Positions 28,576 through 38,842 are shown, counted from the stretch's first letter. The stretch: DNA of 64,000 nt from Candidatus Hydrothermarchaeum profundi (GCA_002011125.2 MTMF02000009.1:1704989-1768988); one strand, 5' to 3'. Translations and numbers: made by a program. Notes: generated from the letters alone by a model not told the origin.

Positions 28576-29918
28576 AATATTTTCCCAGGATTTAGTATTC
28601 CATTAGGGTCTAAGGATTTCTTAATTTGTTTCATAAGGCTTATCGAATTGTGTTCGATGCTTATATATCTCTTCTTTTCAAGACCTATGCCGTGTTCTCC
28701 TGAGAGCGTACCTCCCATTTTTATGACTTTATGAAAGAGTTCCCCTATAGCTTTCTCAGCCCTTTCCACTTCTTCTCTCTTATTTCTATCTACTAGAAAA
28801 GTCGGATGGAGATTACCATCTCCAGCATGCCCAAAAGTAGCAATCTCAACTCCATGTTTTTTACCAAGCACTTCTAACTCCTTGAATAGAGAAGGCAAAA
28901 AAGAAATAGGCACAGTAACATCTTCTAAAATTAAAGTCGGTTTATATCTTGCTAATGCTGGTAGAGCAGACTTTCGTGCTTTCCATATGGATTCCCTATC
29001 AGCATTAGAGATGGCTTCCTCCACTATATTAGCATTATACTTTTGGCATATTTCTATAGCCTCCCTTAGATACAGGGTCACCTTCTCATCAAAACCGTCT
29101 AGTTCAACTATCAATAAAACTTCTACATCAGGGAAATTTAGCCCCGTATACTTTTCCACTGCTTGCAAGGTATTCTTATCCATAATTTCTAGAACCGCTG
29201 GTTGTAAGCCAGAATACATTATTTCTCGTACAGCTTTCCCTGCCTTAAAGCCATCGCTAAACCCTACCATCGAAGTAGCATAATTAGTAGGCTTTTTAAT
29301 TACTCTTAAAGTGATTTCTGTGAATATGCCCAGAGTTCCCTCCGAACCTACAAATATACCAGGTAAATCATAGCCAGAGGAGGATTTAACTGCTTTCGTG
29401 CCGCATCTAATTATTTCTCCATCTGCCAACACTACTTCTAATTTCTTAACATAATCCCTAGTAGTGCCGTATTTCACAGCTCTAAGCCCGCTCGAGTTAG
29501 TTGCAACCATCCCTCCAATCGTACATACACTTCCACTTCCAGGGTCAGGCGGGAAGAAGACTCCATACTTCTCAAGTTCACGGTTCAATCTGCCATAGAC
29601 GACCCCGGGCTCTAGAGTCACAAGCTGATTTTCCAGATCAACCTTTATTATGCTGTCCATAAGAGTAAGATCCAGTACAATACCTCCATCTACTGGAACC
29701 GAGCCGCCGCTTAAACTTGTACCTGCGCCTCTAGGCACGAGCGGGATGCGCTCCCTATTAGCGATCTTAACTATGCGAGAAACTTCTTCCTTTGAATAAG
29801 GCATCAGTACGAGATTAGGCAGGGAACGATGTCTTGAGGCATCTGATGAGTAACTCAGTAGCTCTTCAGGAGTTGAAAGCACTCGATCCTCGTCCATAAA
29901 ATCAAAAAATTGCAACAT
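28572..29918 (-). CDS. FAD-linked glycolate/D-lactate dehydrogenase (GlcD-like)
   Basis: 448 residues of the VAO-type flavoprotein family. The N-terminal FAD-binding domain has PRGAGTSLSGGSVP and DPGSGSVCTIGGMVATNSSG, plus the GSEGTLGIFTEITLRV segment. The C-terminal FAD-linked oxidase domain has FGHAGDGNLHPTF with the metal/substrate His residues and SGEHGIGLEK. This is the full GlcD/Dld signature set. D-lactate and glycolate enzymes are not separable by eye. It is the first gene of the operon that ends with the RuBisCO-family gene; in an autotroph such an enzyme could oxidise glycolate derived from RuBisCO's oxygenase side product, which is inference. Confidence 0.9.
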   Translation of the reverse strand: MLQFFDFMDEDRVLSTPEELLSYSSDASRHRSLPNLVLMPYSKEEVSRIVKIANRERIPLVPRGAGTSLSGGSVPVDGGIVLDLTLMDSIIKVDLENQLVTLEPGVVYGRLNRELEKYGVFFPPDPGSGSVCTIGGMVATNSSGLRAVKYGTTRDYVKKLEVVLADGEIIRCGTKAVKSSSGYDLPGIFVGSEGTLGIFTEITLRVIKKPTNYATSMVGFSDGFKAGKAVREIMYSGLQPAVLEIMDKNTLQAVEKYTGLNFPDVEVLLIVELDGFDEKVTLYLREAIEICQKYNANIVEEAISNADRESIWKARKSALPALARYKPTLILEDVTVPISFLPSLFKELEVLGKKHGVEIATFGHAGDGNLHPTFLVDRNKREEVERAEKAIGELFHKVIKMGGTLSGEHGIGLEKKRYISIEHNSISLMKQIKKSLDPNGILNPGKIF

Positions 29919-30163
29919 ATTCCAAACTTAGAGTTTTAACAAACTCAACGAATGCTCCTTTATGAGCAAGGCATATCAGAGACTCTGAAAAATCTCTCTC
30001 CGTTAGAAATTACTTTTTTCTTTCAGGCAGTCCATGGGAGTAAGAAAAGGTTTCTATTCTCATTACGAGATACTTAGTAACTCTCATAATCTTACGACAC
30101 TTACTATTTTATGATAAGTTTTATTATGCGCTAGAATCAAAAACTATTTGAGGTCTGAAGAAA

Positions 30164-31702
30164 TTGGCAAAAATCGTTGGGATCATATTTGGTGAGGTCA
30201 GTTATGGCGACTTTAATTTTATAGTTAGCAGAGAATCCAACCTTCAAAAGGGACAATACGTTAAAGTAAACCACGAGGTCTATGGATGGATTTTAGCACA
30301 AGTGGTAGCGATCTCTAGATACAATGAGAGGTACACATTAAATGCCATGGCTGGAACTACTTCACCTAAAGAAAACATTGCATCTGAAAGGACGGTAGCT
30401 AACGCCAAAGTTATAGGATATCTGGATGAAAAAGGAATGCTTAAATCACCCAAAATACCCTTTAAACCCGGAGAAAAAGTCTATGAAGCCGATAACTCCA
30501 TTATAACTCGCACTCTAAATCTATCTACAAGGGAAGGGGTATATCTTGGGCTACTCGAAGGTCATTCAAGTCCATTGAGGGTTTATCTCAACCCAAACAG
30601 ATTGGTACAGAAACATATATGCGTCCTAGCTAAGACAGGTGCGGGAAAGTCTTATACCGTCGGTGTCCTAATTGAAGAACTATTGGAGAAAAAGGTGCCT
30701 GTAGTTGTTATAGACCCCCATGGCGAATACTCGTCATTGAAATACCCAAACAATAACAAGCGAGAGCTTGAGATGATGGAAATCTACGGAGTCTCCCCAA
30801 GAGGATATGAGAACGTGGTTGAATTCACCCCAGACCTCAATCTAAACCCTCAAGCAGACAGAAAACTCGCTCTCGACGTAACTAAGCTAAGCGTGAGAGA
30901 TTTTATTGAGATGCTGCCTTCGAAACTTACCTCGAGTCAAAAGGGGATGCTATTCGAAGCCCTCAAGGCAGTTCACGCTTATGGTAAATATTCGCTAGAG
31001 GACTTAATAAGGATAATACATGAATTCGAAAATAAAGCTAAGTGGAATCTAATAACAAGCCTAGAAATGATACGGGAAAGCAAGATATTCGAGGGGCCGC
31101 CGGTTGCTCCTCACGATTTAGTAAAAAAAGACGTAGTCTCGATTATAAATTTAAGGGGGGTTCAGCCAGATATTCAGGAAATCGTAGTTGCCAGAGTAGC
31201 GCAAGAACTCTTCGATGCGAGGAAAGGCGGCAAGATTCCTCCCCTACTATTACTTATAGAGGAAGCCCATAATTTTGCTCCAGAAAGAGGTTTCGGCAGT
31301 ACTCCGGCATCAGGTATCCTCCGAACACTTGCGAGTGAAGGGAGGAAATTTGGACTCGGACTATGTGTAGTTTCACAACGCCCAGCAAGGATAGATAAAA
31401 ACGTGCTAAGCCAGTGCAATACCCAGATAATATTGAAAGTGACTAACCCGAATGATCTTAAAGCAATTAGTCAGAGCATCGAAGGATTTACCCAAGACTT
31501 AGAGGAGGAGATTAAACAACTTCCTCCAGGGGTTGCACTTATAGTAGGTGATGTCGTAGAGCAACCAATATTCGTTGATATAAGAGTTAAAAGAACCAAA
31601 CATGGTGGAACCTCGGTAGAACTTGTAAGAAAAAATAGGCGGAAAAAAGTTACAACCCCAATGACCTTCGAAAGCATCTGGAAGAGGATATTCAGGGCAT
31701 AA
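30164..31702 (+). CDS. herA: HerA-type DNA translocase
   Basis: HerA forms a hexameric DNA translocase that works with NurA nuclease, Mre11 and Rad50 in end resection. The N-terminal HAS-barrel (about 1-130) precedes the ATPase with Walker A AKTGAGKSYT, DPHGEYSS, Walker B LLLIEEAHNFAP and the sensor segment CVVSQRPARIDKNVLSQCNT. Its 512 residues match the family. The start is TTG at 30164 behind GAGGTCTGA. The nurA, mre11 and rad50 genes that often accompany it are absent here; the downstream XPD helicase gives a local repair theme. Confidence 0.93.
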   Translation: MAKIVGIIFGEVSYGDFNFIVSRESNLQKGQYVKVNHEVYGWILAQVVAISRYNERYTLNAMAGTTSPKENIASERTVANAKVIGYLDEKGMLKSPKIPFKPGEKVYEADNSIITRTLNLSTREGVYLGLLEGHSSPLRVYLNPNRLVQKHICVLAKTGAGKSYTVGVLIEELLEKKVPVVVIDPHGEYSSLKYPNNNKRELEMMEIYGVSPRGYENVVEFTPDLNLNPQADRKLALDVTKLSVRDFIEMLPSKLTSSQKGMLFEALKAVHAYGKYSLEDLIRIIHEFENKAKWNLITSLEMIRESKIFEGPPVAPHDLVKKDVVSIINLRGVQPDIQEIVVARVAQELFDARKGGKIPPLLLLIEEAHNFAPERGFGSTPASGILRTLASEGRKFGLGLCVVSQRPARIDKNVLSQCNTQIILKVTNPNDLKAISQSIEGFTQDLEEEIKQLPPGVALIVGDVVEQPIFVDIRVKRTKHGGTSVELVRKNRRKKVTTPMTFESIWKRIFRA

Positions 31703-31799
31703 CTAATTAAGCTACTATTATTTTTGGTTTCTGTATATTATGAGGAAAAATATTTACCTGTCAACTTTAAGTTGTGGATATATAGGATAGTAAATAAAA

Positions 31800-33578
31800 A
31801 TGATTAATCCAATCAGCCTTTTTCCATATAAAGAAGCCAGACCATTTCAAGATGAATTAATACAAAGGATATATTCAGCTGATAAGATACTGTGTAATGC
31901 CCCAACGGGCGTTGGAAAATCAATAAGCGCTCTATGTGGTTTTTTAGCCGAGCGAGATAGAGATGAGAAGATCGTTATCTTAACTAGGACTAAGTCGCAA
32001 GCTAAAATATTTCTTCAGGAAATCGCTAAGATCTCTCAACATTCTGGACAAAAATACCTAGCCATCCAGCTTCGTTCAAAGCAGGAACTCTGCCCATTCT
32101 ACAGGGAAAACGAAACAACATATGAAGAATTCATAGAACTCTGTAAAGCTACATTAGAATGCCCTTATAGGGAGAAATTCTTTGATAACTGGGGTACCGT
32201 CGAAACTTTAGCTGAAGAGATTTCTAGTACTCGACTATATGCAGACTACTCCAACCTCCTACCCCTCCTTAGAAGTAGGGGCTGCCCCTATTTAGTATTA
32301 CAGGAACTTTCCTCCTTGGCCGATGTACTAGTAACATCTTACCTCTATCTCTTAAATCCCTTTTTGAGGAGAATTTTCCTCAATAGAATACAAAAGGAAA
32401 TAGAGGACCTCTTGATTATTATTGATGAAGCCCATAACCTCCACAGCATGGACATCTTGGGGAAAACCCTTAGCCGCCATACGTTGGATATGGCCGCGAA
32501 AGAAATTGATTATGATTTTTCAAGTATCTATTTTATATTTGATGGAAAAGACGACATATTGGAGGTCGAGGATTATTTAGATCACTCTGAAGTAGCATAC
32601 CTCCTAGATAAGGGTAGAGAAGTACTTCGTAGCAGGTTGAAACAGGACAAGAAGGTTTCTTATACCTTCAGGGTAGCTTCCTTTTTTAAGCATGCACTGG
32701 AGTATAGCATGGAGGGGAATTGGATGTTTTTTAGAAAAGAAGGAAAACTCTATATTAAGCCTCTTTTTCCAAACGAGTTCATCGAACCTCTCAGAAATTC
32801 AAGGAAGCTTTTGATGATGAGCGGAACATTAGAACCTCTTGAAGGATTTAAGTTGCTATATGGCCTAGAGGATGCAGAAGACGTATCTCTACCTAAGATA
32901 TTTCCAAAAGAAAACTCCTACTACCTAGGAGTAAAGGGAATCAACACTGCTCAGACGACAAGGGAAAATAGAGGCGAAGAACTCTGGAAAGACTACGCAG
33001 GAGTAATACAAAGGATATCTAACGCATCTCCCATGACAACTCTTGTTTTTTTCCCTTCATATGACATAATGTATGCGGTGGCCAAGTATCTCAACGAGGT
33101 AGGACTAGAGCCGGCAGATAGCGCACAGGCAGAGGACTTCTGGAAACAAGTTGTAGACAAGGGACAAAAAAAGGTTTTCGCTGTGTCTGGTGGAAAATTT
33201 AGCGAGGGAGTCGAGTTCACTATTAATAAAGGTAACGAGAAGAAGAGCGTGATAAGCACCTTAATTATTGCAGGCTTTCCATTTCCTGTGCCCGACTTCG
33301 AGCTTGAGATTAAAAGCAAGTTCTACGAAGAGAGGTTTGGATATGGCAGAGCGTTTTTATTGTTATCGGTTTTGCCCATGGTAAACAAGGTTCTTCAAGC
33401 TATTGGCAGAGCGGTAAGAAGTGAGAATGATAGAGCTGCTATTGTTCTCTTGGATGATAGATTAGAATATCTGAAGTATTTTCCAGAAAGCATTAGCAAC
33501 GAAATTCAAATATGCGAGATGGATGAACTCGCAGATGAAGTTGCATGGTTTCATAGTAGGTTAAAAGGAGGTTTCTAA
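31800..33578 (+). CDS. XPD/Rad3-like helicase with iron-sulfur cluster
   Basis: A superfamily 2 5'-3' helicase. Walker A is NAPTGVGKS near the N-terminus, and the DEAH box is in IIDEAHNL. Between them four cysteines (LCPF, ELCK, ECPY, GCPY) match the [4Fe-4S] site of XPD, FANCJ and DinG. The C-terminal RecA domain has SGTLEP, SGGKFSEGVEF and QAIGRAVRS. At 592 residues it is close to archaeal XPD (about 550-600). It probably opens DNA in repair. Its stop TAA overlaps by one base with the ATG of the polyprenyl synthase gene. Confidence 0.9.
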   Translation: MINPISLFPYKEARPFQDELIQRIYSADKILCNAPTGVGKSISALCGFLAERDRDEKIVILTRTKSQAKIFLQEIAKISQHSGQKYLAIQLRSKQELCPFYRENETTYEEFIELCKATLECPYREKFFDNWGTVETLAEEISSTRLYADYSNLLPLLRSRGCPYLVLQELSSLADVLVTSYLYLLNPFLRRIFLNRIQKEIEDLLIIIDEAHNLHSMDILGKTLSRHTLDMAAKEIDYDFSSIYFIFDGKDDILEVEDYLDHSEVAYLLDKGREVLRSRLKQDKKVSYTFRVASFFKHALEYSMEGNWMFFRKEGKLYIKPLFPNEFIEPLRNSRKLLMMSGTLEPLEGFKLLYGLEDAEDVSLPKIFPKENSYYLGVKGINTAQTTRENRGEELWKDYAGVIQRISNASPMTTLVFFPSYDIMYAVAKYLNEVGLEPADSAQAEDFWKQVVDKGQKKVFAVSGGKFSEGVEFTINKGNEKKSVISTLIIAGFPFPVPDFELEIKSKFYEERFGYGRAFLLLSVLPMVNKVLQAIGRAVRSENDRAAIVLLDDRLEYLKYFPESISNEIQICEMDELADEVAWFHSRLKGGF

Positions 33579-34606
33579 TGGATCATGAAGCGCTTCTAGA
33601 TGAATATACTGAGAAAATAGAGGAAGAGCTTAAAACGTATTTACAAAAAAAAGTTGAGGAAGGTCGGAGGTACCACCCTTTTATAGGTGAGGTCTATAGT
33701 GATCTTGAGGAATTTATCTTAAGAAAAGGGAAAAGACTCGCATCCTCGAGCACTCTGATAATTTACGAAGGTTATACCGGCGCTCTAGATAGTAAAATAA
33801 TGAAGGTGGGAGTAGGAATCGAACTATACAGGCATTCAATATTAATTCATGACGACTTGGTAGATAGAGACGATTATAGGAGAGGCGGAAAAACCTTTCA
33901 CAATATATTCAAGAAAGACCGGCGATATGGAGATGGAATTGCCATTTTTACGGGTAATTTGCTCTATGCACTTGCACTAGAATCTATATTAAATTCGGGT
34001 TTTGGCATGCAAAAGCTCAAGAGAGTGGTAAACCTGTTTGCAAGAGATTATATCGCTGTAAATGAAAGTCAAATGCTTGATCTGGACTTTGAATACCGTA
34101 GCCCTGATGAAGAGGAGTGGTACATTATGGCTAGTAAAAGAGCTTCTTCTCTTTTCCATGCTACAATATTATCTGGCGCGATATTAGGAGGCGCAGAGGG
34201 GTCTGACATAAAATTGCTCGCCGAAGCAGCTGAAAATATCGGTTACTCTTTTGATATTCAAGACGATATTATAGGGACTTTCGCAAACGAAGAACAATAC
34301 GGCAGACCTCCTGGGGGCGACCTTGTTTACTGGAAGAAGCCATTACATATGGTTTACACTATGAAACTCGCTGATGAAAGTGAGTTGAAAGAGATAAAGG
34401 AAGCAATAGGAAACAAAGAAAATATAGAGAACGTTAGAGAAATTATCAGAAGGACCGGTGCATTAGAAAAGGCCAAGGAAAAGTCAAGGATACATGCGAA
34501 GAGGGCGATTGAACTGATATCGCAGACTAAGCTTAACAGAACTACTAAGGAGTTCTTCAGTAGCTTTATCACTTATGTAGCGGAGAGTCTGGATTGGTAT
34601 AAATAA
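33578..34606 (+). CDS. Polyprenyl diphosphate synthase (GGPP/FPP synthase family)
   Basis: Makes the C15-C20(-C25) isoprenoid diphosphates for archaeal lipids. Of 342 residues, the first Asp-rich motif is HDDLVDRDDYRRGG and the second DIQDDIIG; the substrate Lys/Arg/His triad region RKGKR is near residue 50. Chain length cannot be set with confidence: the residues before the first motif are YRHSILI, so no bulky double aromatic pair is obvious. The ribosome site GGAGG lies in the XPD tail (AAAAGGAGGTTTCTA). It ends exactly where the convergent trpB2 ends. Confidence 0.92.
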   Translation: MDHEALLDEYTEKIEEELKTYLQKKVEEGRRYHPFIGEVYSDLEEFILRKGKRLASSSTLIIYEGYTGALDSKIMKVGVGIELYRHSILIHDDLVDRDDYRRGGKTFHNIFKKDRRYGDGIAIFTGNLLYALALESILNSGFGMQKLKRVVNLFARDYIAVNESQMLDLDFEYRSPDEEEWYIMASKRASSLFHATILSGAILGGAEGSDIKLLAEAAENIGYSFDIQDDIIGTFANEEQYGRPPGGDLVYWKKPLHMVYTMKLADESELKEIKEAIGNKENIENVREIIRRTGALEKAKEKSRIHAKRAIELISQTKLNRTTKEFFSSFITYVAESLDWYK

Positions 34607-35911
34607 TTATTTTAATTTGTTTTCAAGAAAATCGCTATATCCCTGCAAGTCTAGCAGCCCATGACCACTAAAGTTGAATGCTATTACCTTCTCTTCCCCC
34701 GTTTTCTTACATTTTAATGCCTCATCAATAACTGCCTTAATAGCATGATTAGTTTCTGGAGCAGGTACAAGACCTTCTGTTTTAGTGAATATACTCCCTG
34801 CCTCAAAAGTTTCTACCTGATTATATGCGACAGCATCGATATGGCCTGTTTTGTGGAGTAGACAAAGACTTGGTGCATCACCATGATACCGTAAGCCGCC
34901 GGCATGTATGGGGGAAGGCACGAAATCATGGCCCAAGGTATACATTAATATTAGCGGAGTTAATTGGGCCGTATCTCCGAAATCATATCGATACTCGCCT
35001 TTGGTTAGAGTAGGACACGACTCGGGCTCTACTCCTATGAACCTTGTACCATCTGATTCCCCGCGTAGTTTTTGCCCAAGGGTTGGAAACATGAACCCTG
35101 AGAAGTTAGACCCGCCTCCTACGCAACCTACCATGATGTCCGGCTTGGTATCTATTTTTTCAAATTGTTTAATGACTTCCTGTCCGACTACAGTCTGATG
35201 TAATAATACATGATTTAATACAGAACCCAAAGAATATTTTGTTTTTTCATCTCCTACTGCCCTCTCTATCGCCTCGCTAATAGCTATACCTAAGGATCCC
35301 GAATGATTGGGGTCTTGCTCCAAGAATTTCCTTCCCGACTGCGTTACATCCGACGGTGACGGATGAACCGTAGAGCCATAAAGTTGCATTAATATCCTTC
35401 TATATGGTTTCTGATTATAGCTTACTCTAACCATAAAAACCTCGCATTTAAGTCCAAAAAGAGCACATCCAAGAGATAATGCTGTACCCCATTGACCCGC
35501 TCCAGTCTCTGTAGTAAGTTTCTCAACTCCCTCTTTCATATTGAAGTAGGCCTGCGCGATAGCAGTGTTTGGCTTATGCGATCCTGCAAAACTTACGTCC
35601 TCCCGCTTATAGTAAATTTTAGCGGGAGTTTTCAGATATTTTTCAAGTCTTTTCGCTCTATATAACGGGGTAGGTCTTCCAATCTGGTAATATGCGTCTA
35701 ATACTTCCTCTGGTATATCGATATACCTATCTTGGCTAACCTCCTGCTTTATAAGCTCCATCGGGAATATAGGTGCCAAATCTTCAGGTCCTACTGGTTC
35801 TTTAGTTGCCGGGTTAAGATAGGGGGGGAAAGGCTCTGGCAAATCAGGGAGAATATTATACCATTTTTTTGGAATTTCGTCCATATCAAGCAAGACTTTT
35901 GTTTCCTCCAT
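34607..35911 (-). CDS. trpB2: Tryptophan synthase beta-like protein TrpB2
   Basis: A PLP enzyme that condenses indole with serine, or possibly O-phosphoserine. The extended N-terminus (about 80 residues before [12 protein letters not shown]) marks the TrpB2 branch. The PLP lysine lies in [12 protein letters not shown], the carboxylate loop in ETGAGQWG and the phosphate loop in VGGGSNFSG. Its 434 residues are full length. No trpA or other trp genes are adjacent, which is common for TrpB2. Its upstream region holds TGTAC-type inverted repeats like the TRP boxes of Methanothermobacter, suggesting tryptophan-responsive control. Confidence 0.93.
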   Translation of the reverse strand: MEETKVLLDMDEIPKKWYNILPDLPEPFPPYLNPATKEPVGPEDLAPIFPMELIKQEVSQDRYIDIPEEVLDAYYQIGRPTPLYRAKRLEKYLKTPAKIYYKREDVSFAGSHKPNTAIAQAYFNMKEGVEKLTTETGAGQWGTALSLGCALFGLKCEVFMVRVSYNQKPYRRILMQLYGSTVHPSPSDVTQSGRKFLEQDPNHSGSLGIAISEAIERAVGDEKTKYSLGSVLNHVLLHQTVVGQEVIKQFEKIDTKPDIMVGCVGGGSNFSGFMFPTLGQKLRGESDGTRFIGVEPESCPTLTKGEYRYDFGDTAQLTPLILMYTLGHDFVPSPIHAGGLRYHGDAPSLCLLHKTGHIDAVAYNQVETFEAGSIFTKTEGLVPAPETNHAIKAVIDEALKCKKTGEEKVIAFNFSGHGLLDLQGYSDFLENKLK

Positions 35912-35952
35912 TTATCTACCTCCAATTTAACTGGCTCCTAATTCTCAAAAAT

Positions 35953-35967
35953 AGTTATATATAAAGT
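35953..35967 (-). promoter_or_regulatory. TATA element of trpB2
   Basis: On the minus strand AACTTTATATATAACT lies about 45-50 bases before the trpB2 ATG, placing transcription start near 35935 and leaving a leader of about 25 bases that includes the ribosome site GGAGGTAG. Confidence 0.55.
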
Positions 35968-35981
35968 TAATGTGCAAATAT

Positions 35982-35997
35982 AGTACAACAATGTACT
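35982..35997. promoter_or_regulatory. TRP-box-like inverted repeat upstream of trpB2
   Basis: AGTACA-ACAA-TGTACT is a perfect 6-base inverted repeat just upstream of the TATA element, with a related half-site TGTGCA at 35971. TrpY of Methanothermobacter binds TGTACA-type TRP boxes; the same core next to a trpB2 gene supports an operator, though a TrpY gene is not in the window. Confidence 0.5.
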
Positions 35998-36090
35998 CTT
36001 TTTATCAATGAAAGTGCATTTTTCTTCATCAATCTTTCAACAATTGAGAAGTTCTGCCATTTAACAACCAACTATAGCGAATTCCCAAAA

Positions 36091-37776
36091 CTAGTTATCT
36101 TTATTTACAATCTTGTTTGGCCTCTTAGGTATCCATACACAAAAAATGCTCCCTACCGGATTGTTATCTTCTACCCACACCCTCCCGCCATGCAATTCGA
36201 CAATGCGCTTAACTATAGCTAATCCCAATCCTGTTCCTATAACTCCTATTTTGTTCTTCCTTGTAAACCTCTCAAAAATAAGCTCCTTATGCTCATCAGG
36301 CACCCCCATGCCTTCATCTCTAACTTGTATCCGCCATCCTTCACCGTCCTCGTCTACCCTTACAGTTATAGTAGATTTATCCGGGCTGTATTTTATTGCA
36401 TTTGACAGCAAGTTAGAAAAAACTTCTTCAATAGATGGATGAACCCATGCTAAATACTTCTTTTCGTCTTCCAGCTCCATTCGTATGCTCCTTCTCTCAG
36501 CAATAGGTTTAAAATTCGTTATAACCTCTTTCAGAATCTCCTTAAGATCGCACTCTTCAAACTCTAGCTTTTCCTCCGATTCTACCTTCGCTAGTACTCC
36601 GGCGCTTTGAATCATCTCTTCTAACTTCTCGGCATTCCTCCTTATAATTTCCATCACATCTTTATACTCTTCTGGCGAGGCAACTTCCGCTAAGCCTTTT
36701 ATAACGCTTACAGGATTAAGAAGGTCATGGCGGAGGATATCTGTGAAGAGATCTTTTAGCCTGTTAGACTCCTCCAACTTCGACAGATAAGACTTCAGTT
36801 TATCTTCCATTATCCTATACTCTGTAACATCCGTGACTATACCGAGAATAGCCCTTTCACCCTGGTATTCTATCAGCTTTGTAAGATGTAATCCAATGAT
36901 CCTTCTACCGTCCTTCGTTAAAAGCGTGTACTCGTAGGGAGGGACCTCCTCGCCCCGCATATGCCTCTGGAAATTCTCAACTACCAGGTCACGAGACTCC
37001 GGGGCAATAAGCGAAAGAAAATCAAAGCCTGGAGAATAAAACTCCTCCCTCGAATAACCCATCACCTCCTCACACATCCTATTAGCATAAACCACCCTGC
37101 CCCCCTGGTTAATAAAAATCATGTTCGGAGACTCCTCAGCCAAAGTCCTAAACTTCTCTTCAGACTCGCGTAGCTTTTTCTCCATCTCTTTACGCTCGCT
37201 AATATCCCTTAAGATTGCCATATCAGCTGGCTTGCCCTCATAAGTTATTAGAGAGGCATTCACCTCAAAAGGTATCATTCTCCCATCTTTAGAGATAATT
37301 TCAATCTCGTATCTAATTGGCACCTCCTCACCACAAAGCCTCCGCTTATAAAATTCTGCTACCATTTCCCTATATTTTTGAGAAATATAGTTAGTAAATG
37401 GCTTATTGAGCACCTCTTCCTGAGTGAAGCCTGTTAATTCTAGCATCTTTGAATTTACAAACTTAAGGAGACCCTCTTGAATTACAACAATACCATCATT
37501 ACTCTTCTCAACCAAGGTGCGGTATTTTTCCTCACTCTCCCATGCTTTCCTCTCAGACACCAGCTTCCTGTCATAAAGATAACCAGCAAGCATAAATCCA
37601 GGTATCCATATCAACACCAATAAAGTATCAAGGCTTAGAAGATGAATTGATAAGGTATGCTTATACTTAAAATAGTCATAAACATAATGAAAAAGATTAA
37701 CAATCCATCCCACACTGCCTATCCCTATAGCTACCCAATGCTCTCTAATAATGCTGGAAATTCTTGTAAATCTCAT
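36091..37776 (-). CDS. PAS-PAS sensor histidine kinase
   Basis: 561 residues. Two membrane helices (about 15-35 and 45-66) are followed by a short coil, PAS domain 1 (about 80-195, ending in ILRDISERK), PAS domain 2 (about 205-325, ending in IVTDVTEYR), and a dimerisation helix with the phospho-His in LRHDLLNPVSV. The ATPase domain has the N box NLLSNAIKYSP, DEGMGVP and GTGLGLAIVKRI. Signal unknown; the PAS domains could bind small ligands or heme. It starts one base after the second kinase gene, and no response regulator is encoded nearby, which is common for archaeal kinases. Confidence 0.88.
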   Translation of the reverse strand: MRFTRISSIIREHWVAIGIGSVGWIVNLFHYVYDYFKYKHTLSIHLLSLDTLLVLIWIPGFMLAGYLYDRKLVSERKAWESEEKYRTLVEKSNDGIVVIQEGLLKFVNSKMLELTGFTQEEVLNKPFTNYISQKYREMVAEFYKRRLCGEEVPIRYEIEIISKDGRMIPFEVNASLITYEGKPADMAILRDISERKEMEKKLRESEEKFRTLAEESPNMIFINQGGRVVYANRMCEEVMGYSREEFYSPGFDFLSLIAPESRDLVVENFQRHMRGEEVPPYEYTLLTKDGRRIIGLHLTKLIEYQGERAILGIVTDVTEYRIMEDKLKSYLSKLEESNRLKDLFTDILRHDLLNPVSVIKGLAEVASPEEYKDVMEIIRRNAEKLEEMIQSAGVLAKVESEEKLEFEECDLKEILKEVITNFKPIAERRSIRMELEDEKKYLAWVHPSIEEVFSNLLSNAIKYSPDKSTITVRVDEDGEGWRIQVRDEGMGVPDEHKELIFERFTRKNKIGVIGTGLGLAIVKRIVELHGGRVWVEDNNPVGSIFCVWIPKRPNKIVNKDN

Positions 37777-37777
37777 T

Positions 37778-38842
37778 CTATTTCTCCCCTATAGGTATGG
37801 AAAAGCAAAACCTACTCCCTCTCTTAACTTCACTATTTTCCAGCCATATTTTCCCGCCATGAGCTTCCACTATTTGTTTAGCGACTAAAAGCCCCATACC
37901 AGTTCCACCATGCTTCCGAGTAGTGCTACTATCAACCTGATAGAAAGGATCAAATATCTTCGCATGTAACTCCCTAGGTATACCTATACCTGTATCACTG
38001 ACACATATATGCATGAAGCCATTCTTAACTTTAGCTTCCAATGTCACTCTCCCATGATCAGTAAACTTTACTGCATTATCTACAAGGTTTCGTAGAACGT
38101 GTCCCAAACGAGTAGGATCTGCTCTCACCTTAGGTAATTTATTATCTACCTTATAATCTAATTCTATTCCCTTCCGTAAAGCTTGTTCTTTAAACTCTGA
38201 AATTATCTGGTTTAATATTTTCGATACATCCACTTCATCTAACTGCAATCTTATTTCCTTTTTCATTGACCTTGCAGCTTCGATTAGGTCTTCCACTATC
38301 GAGTCTTGCCTATGCAAAGCGTTCAAAGCCATATGCGCTAACCTCCTTCTCTGGTCTGGATCATCCTCCTCCAGCAACAACTCCATTGCACTCTTCGCTA
38401 TAGTGATAGGCGTACGAAGCTCATGGCTCACATTGGCGAGGATATTACCCTTCATTTCATCGAGGGTTTTAAGCTCCTCATATGCCTGCTTAAGCGCACG
38501 AGTTTTCTCATCCACCTCCGCCTCCAATTTAGCGTTGACTCTCACAAGCACATAAATAGAAAGGGTATTTCTAGCTACTACCGCCATAGCTACAATAAAC
38601 ATCAATAGAGAAGCCATCTCTAGCATCTTGTAGAGGGTATAATTACCCAAAAATATTCTAGCCCCTAGAGCTAAATCAACTAATAAAATCGCGAATAATA
38701 CTAAGATAAAGGCAGGATACATCTTCTTAAAGATCTCTCTTGTAAAAAATACGCTGGAAAAAAAGAAAAAGTGAATAATAGCGCTTGAAGAGATAAGAGC
38801 TAGAATAAAAACCAAGATATGAAGTGTACTATAAAACGCCAA
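37778..38842 (-). CDS. Membrane sensor histidine kinase
   Basis: 354 residues. Three membrane helices (about 6-30, 40-62, 70-92) are followed by a coiled-coil linker (RVNAKLEAEVDEKTRALKQ), the dimerisation/phosphoacceptor H-box ANVSHELRTPIT, and a HATPase domain with NLVDNAVKFT, DTGIGIP and GTGMGLLVAKQI. It overlaps the small membrane protein gene upstream by 14 bases and is followed by the PAS kinase after one base, so three genes form one sensory operon. The two kinases may heterodimerise or share an input. Confidence 0.88.
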   Translation of the reverse strand: MAFYSTLHILVFILALISSSAIIHFFFFSSVFFTREIFKKMYPAFILVLFAILLVDLALGARIFLGNYTLYKMLEMASLLMFIVAMAVVARNTLSIYVLVRVNAKLEAEVDEKTRALKQAYEELKTLDEMKGNILANVSHELRTPITIAKSAMELLLEEDDPDQRRRLAHMALNALHRQDSIVEDLIEAARSMKKEIRLQLDEVDVSKILNQIISEFKEQALRKGIELDYKVDNKLPKVRADPTRLGHVLRNLVDNAVKFTDHGRVTLEAKVKNGFMHICVSDTGIGIPRELHAKIFDPFYQVDSSTTRKHGGTGMGLLVAKQIVEAHGGKIWLENSEVKRGSRFCFSIPIGEK

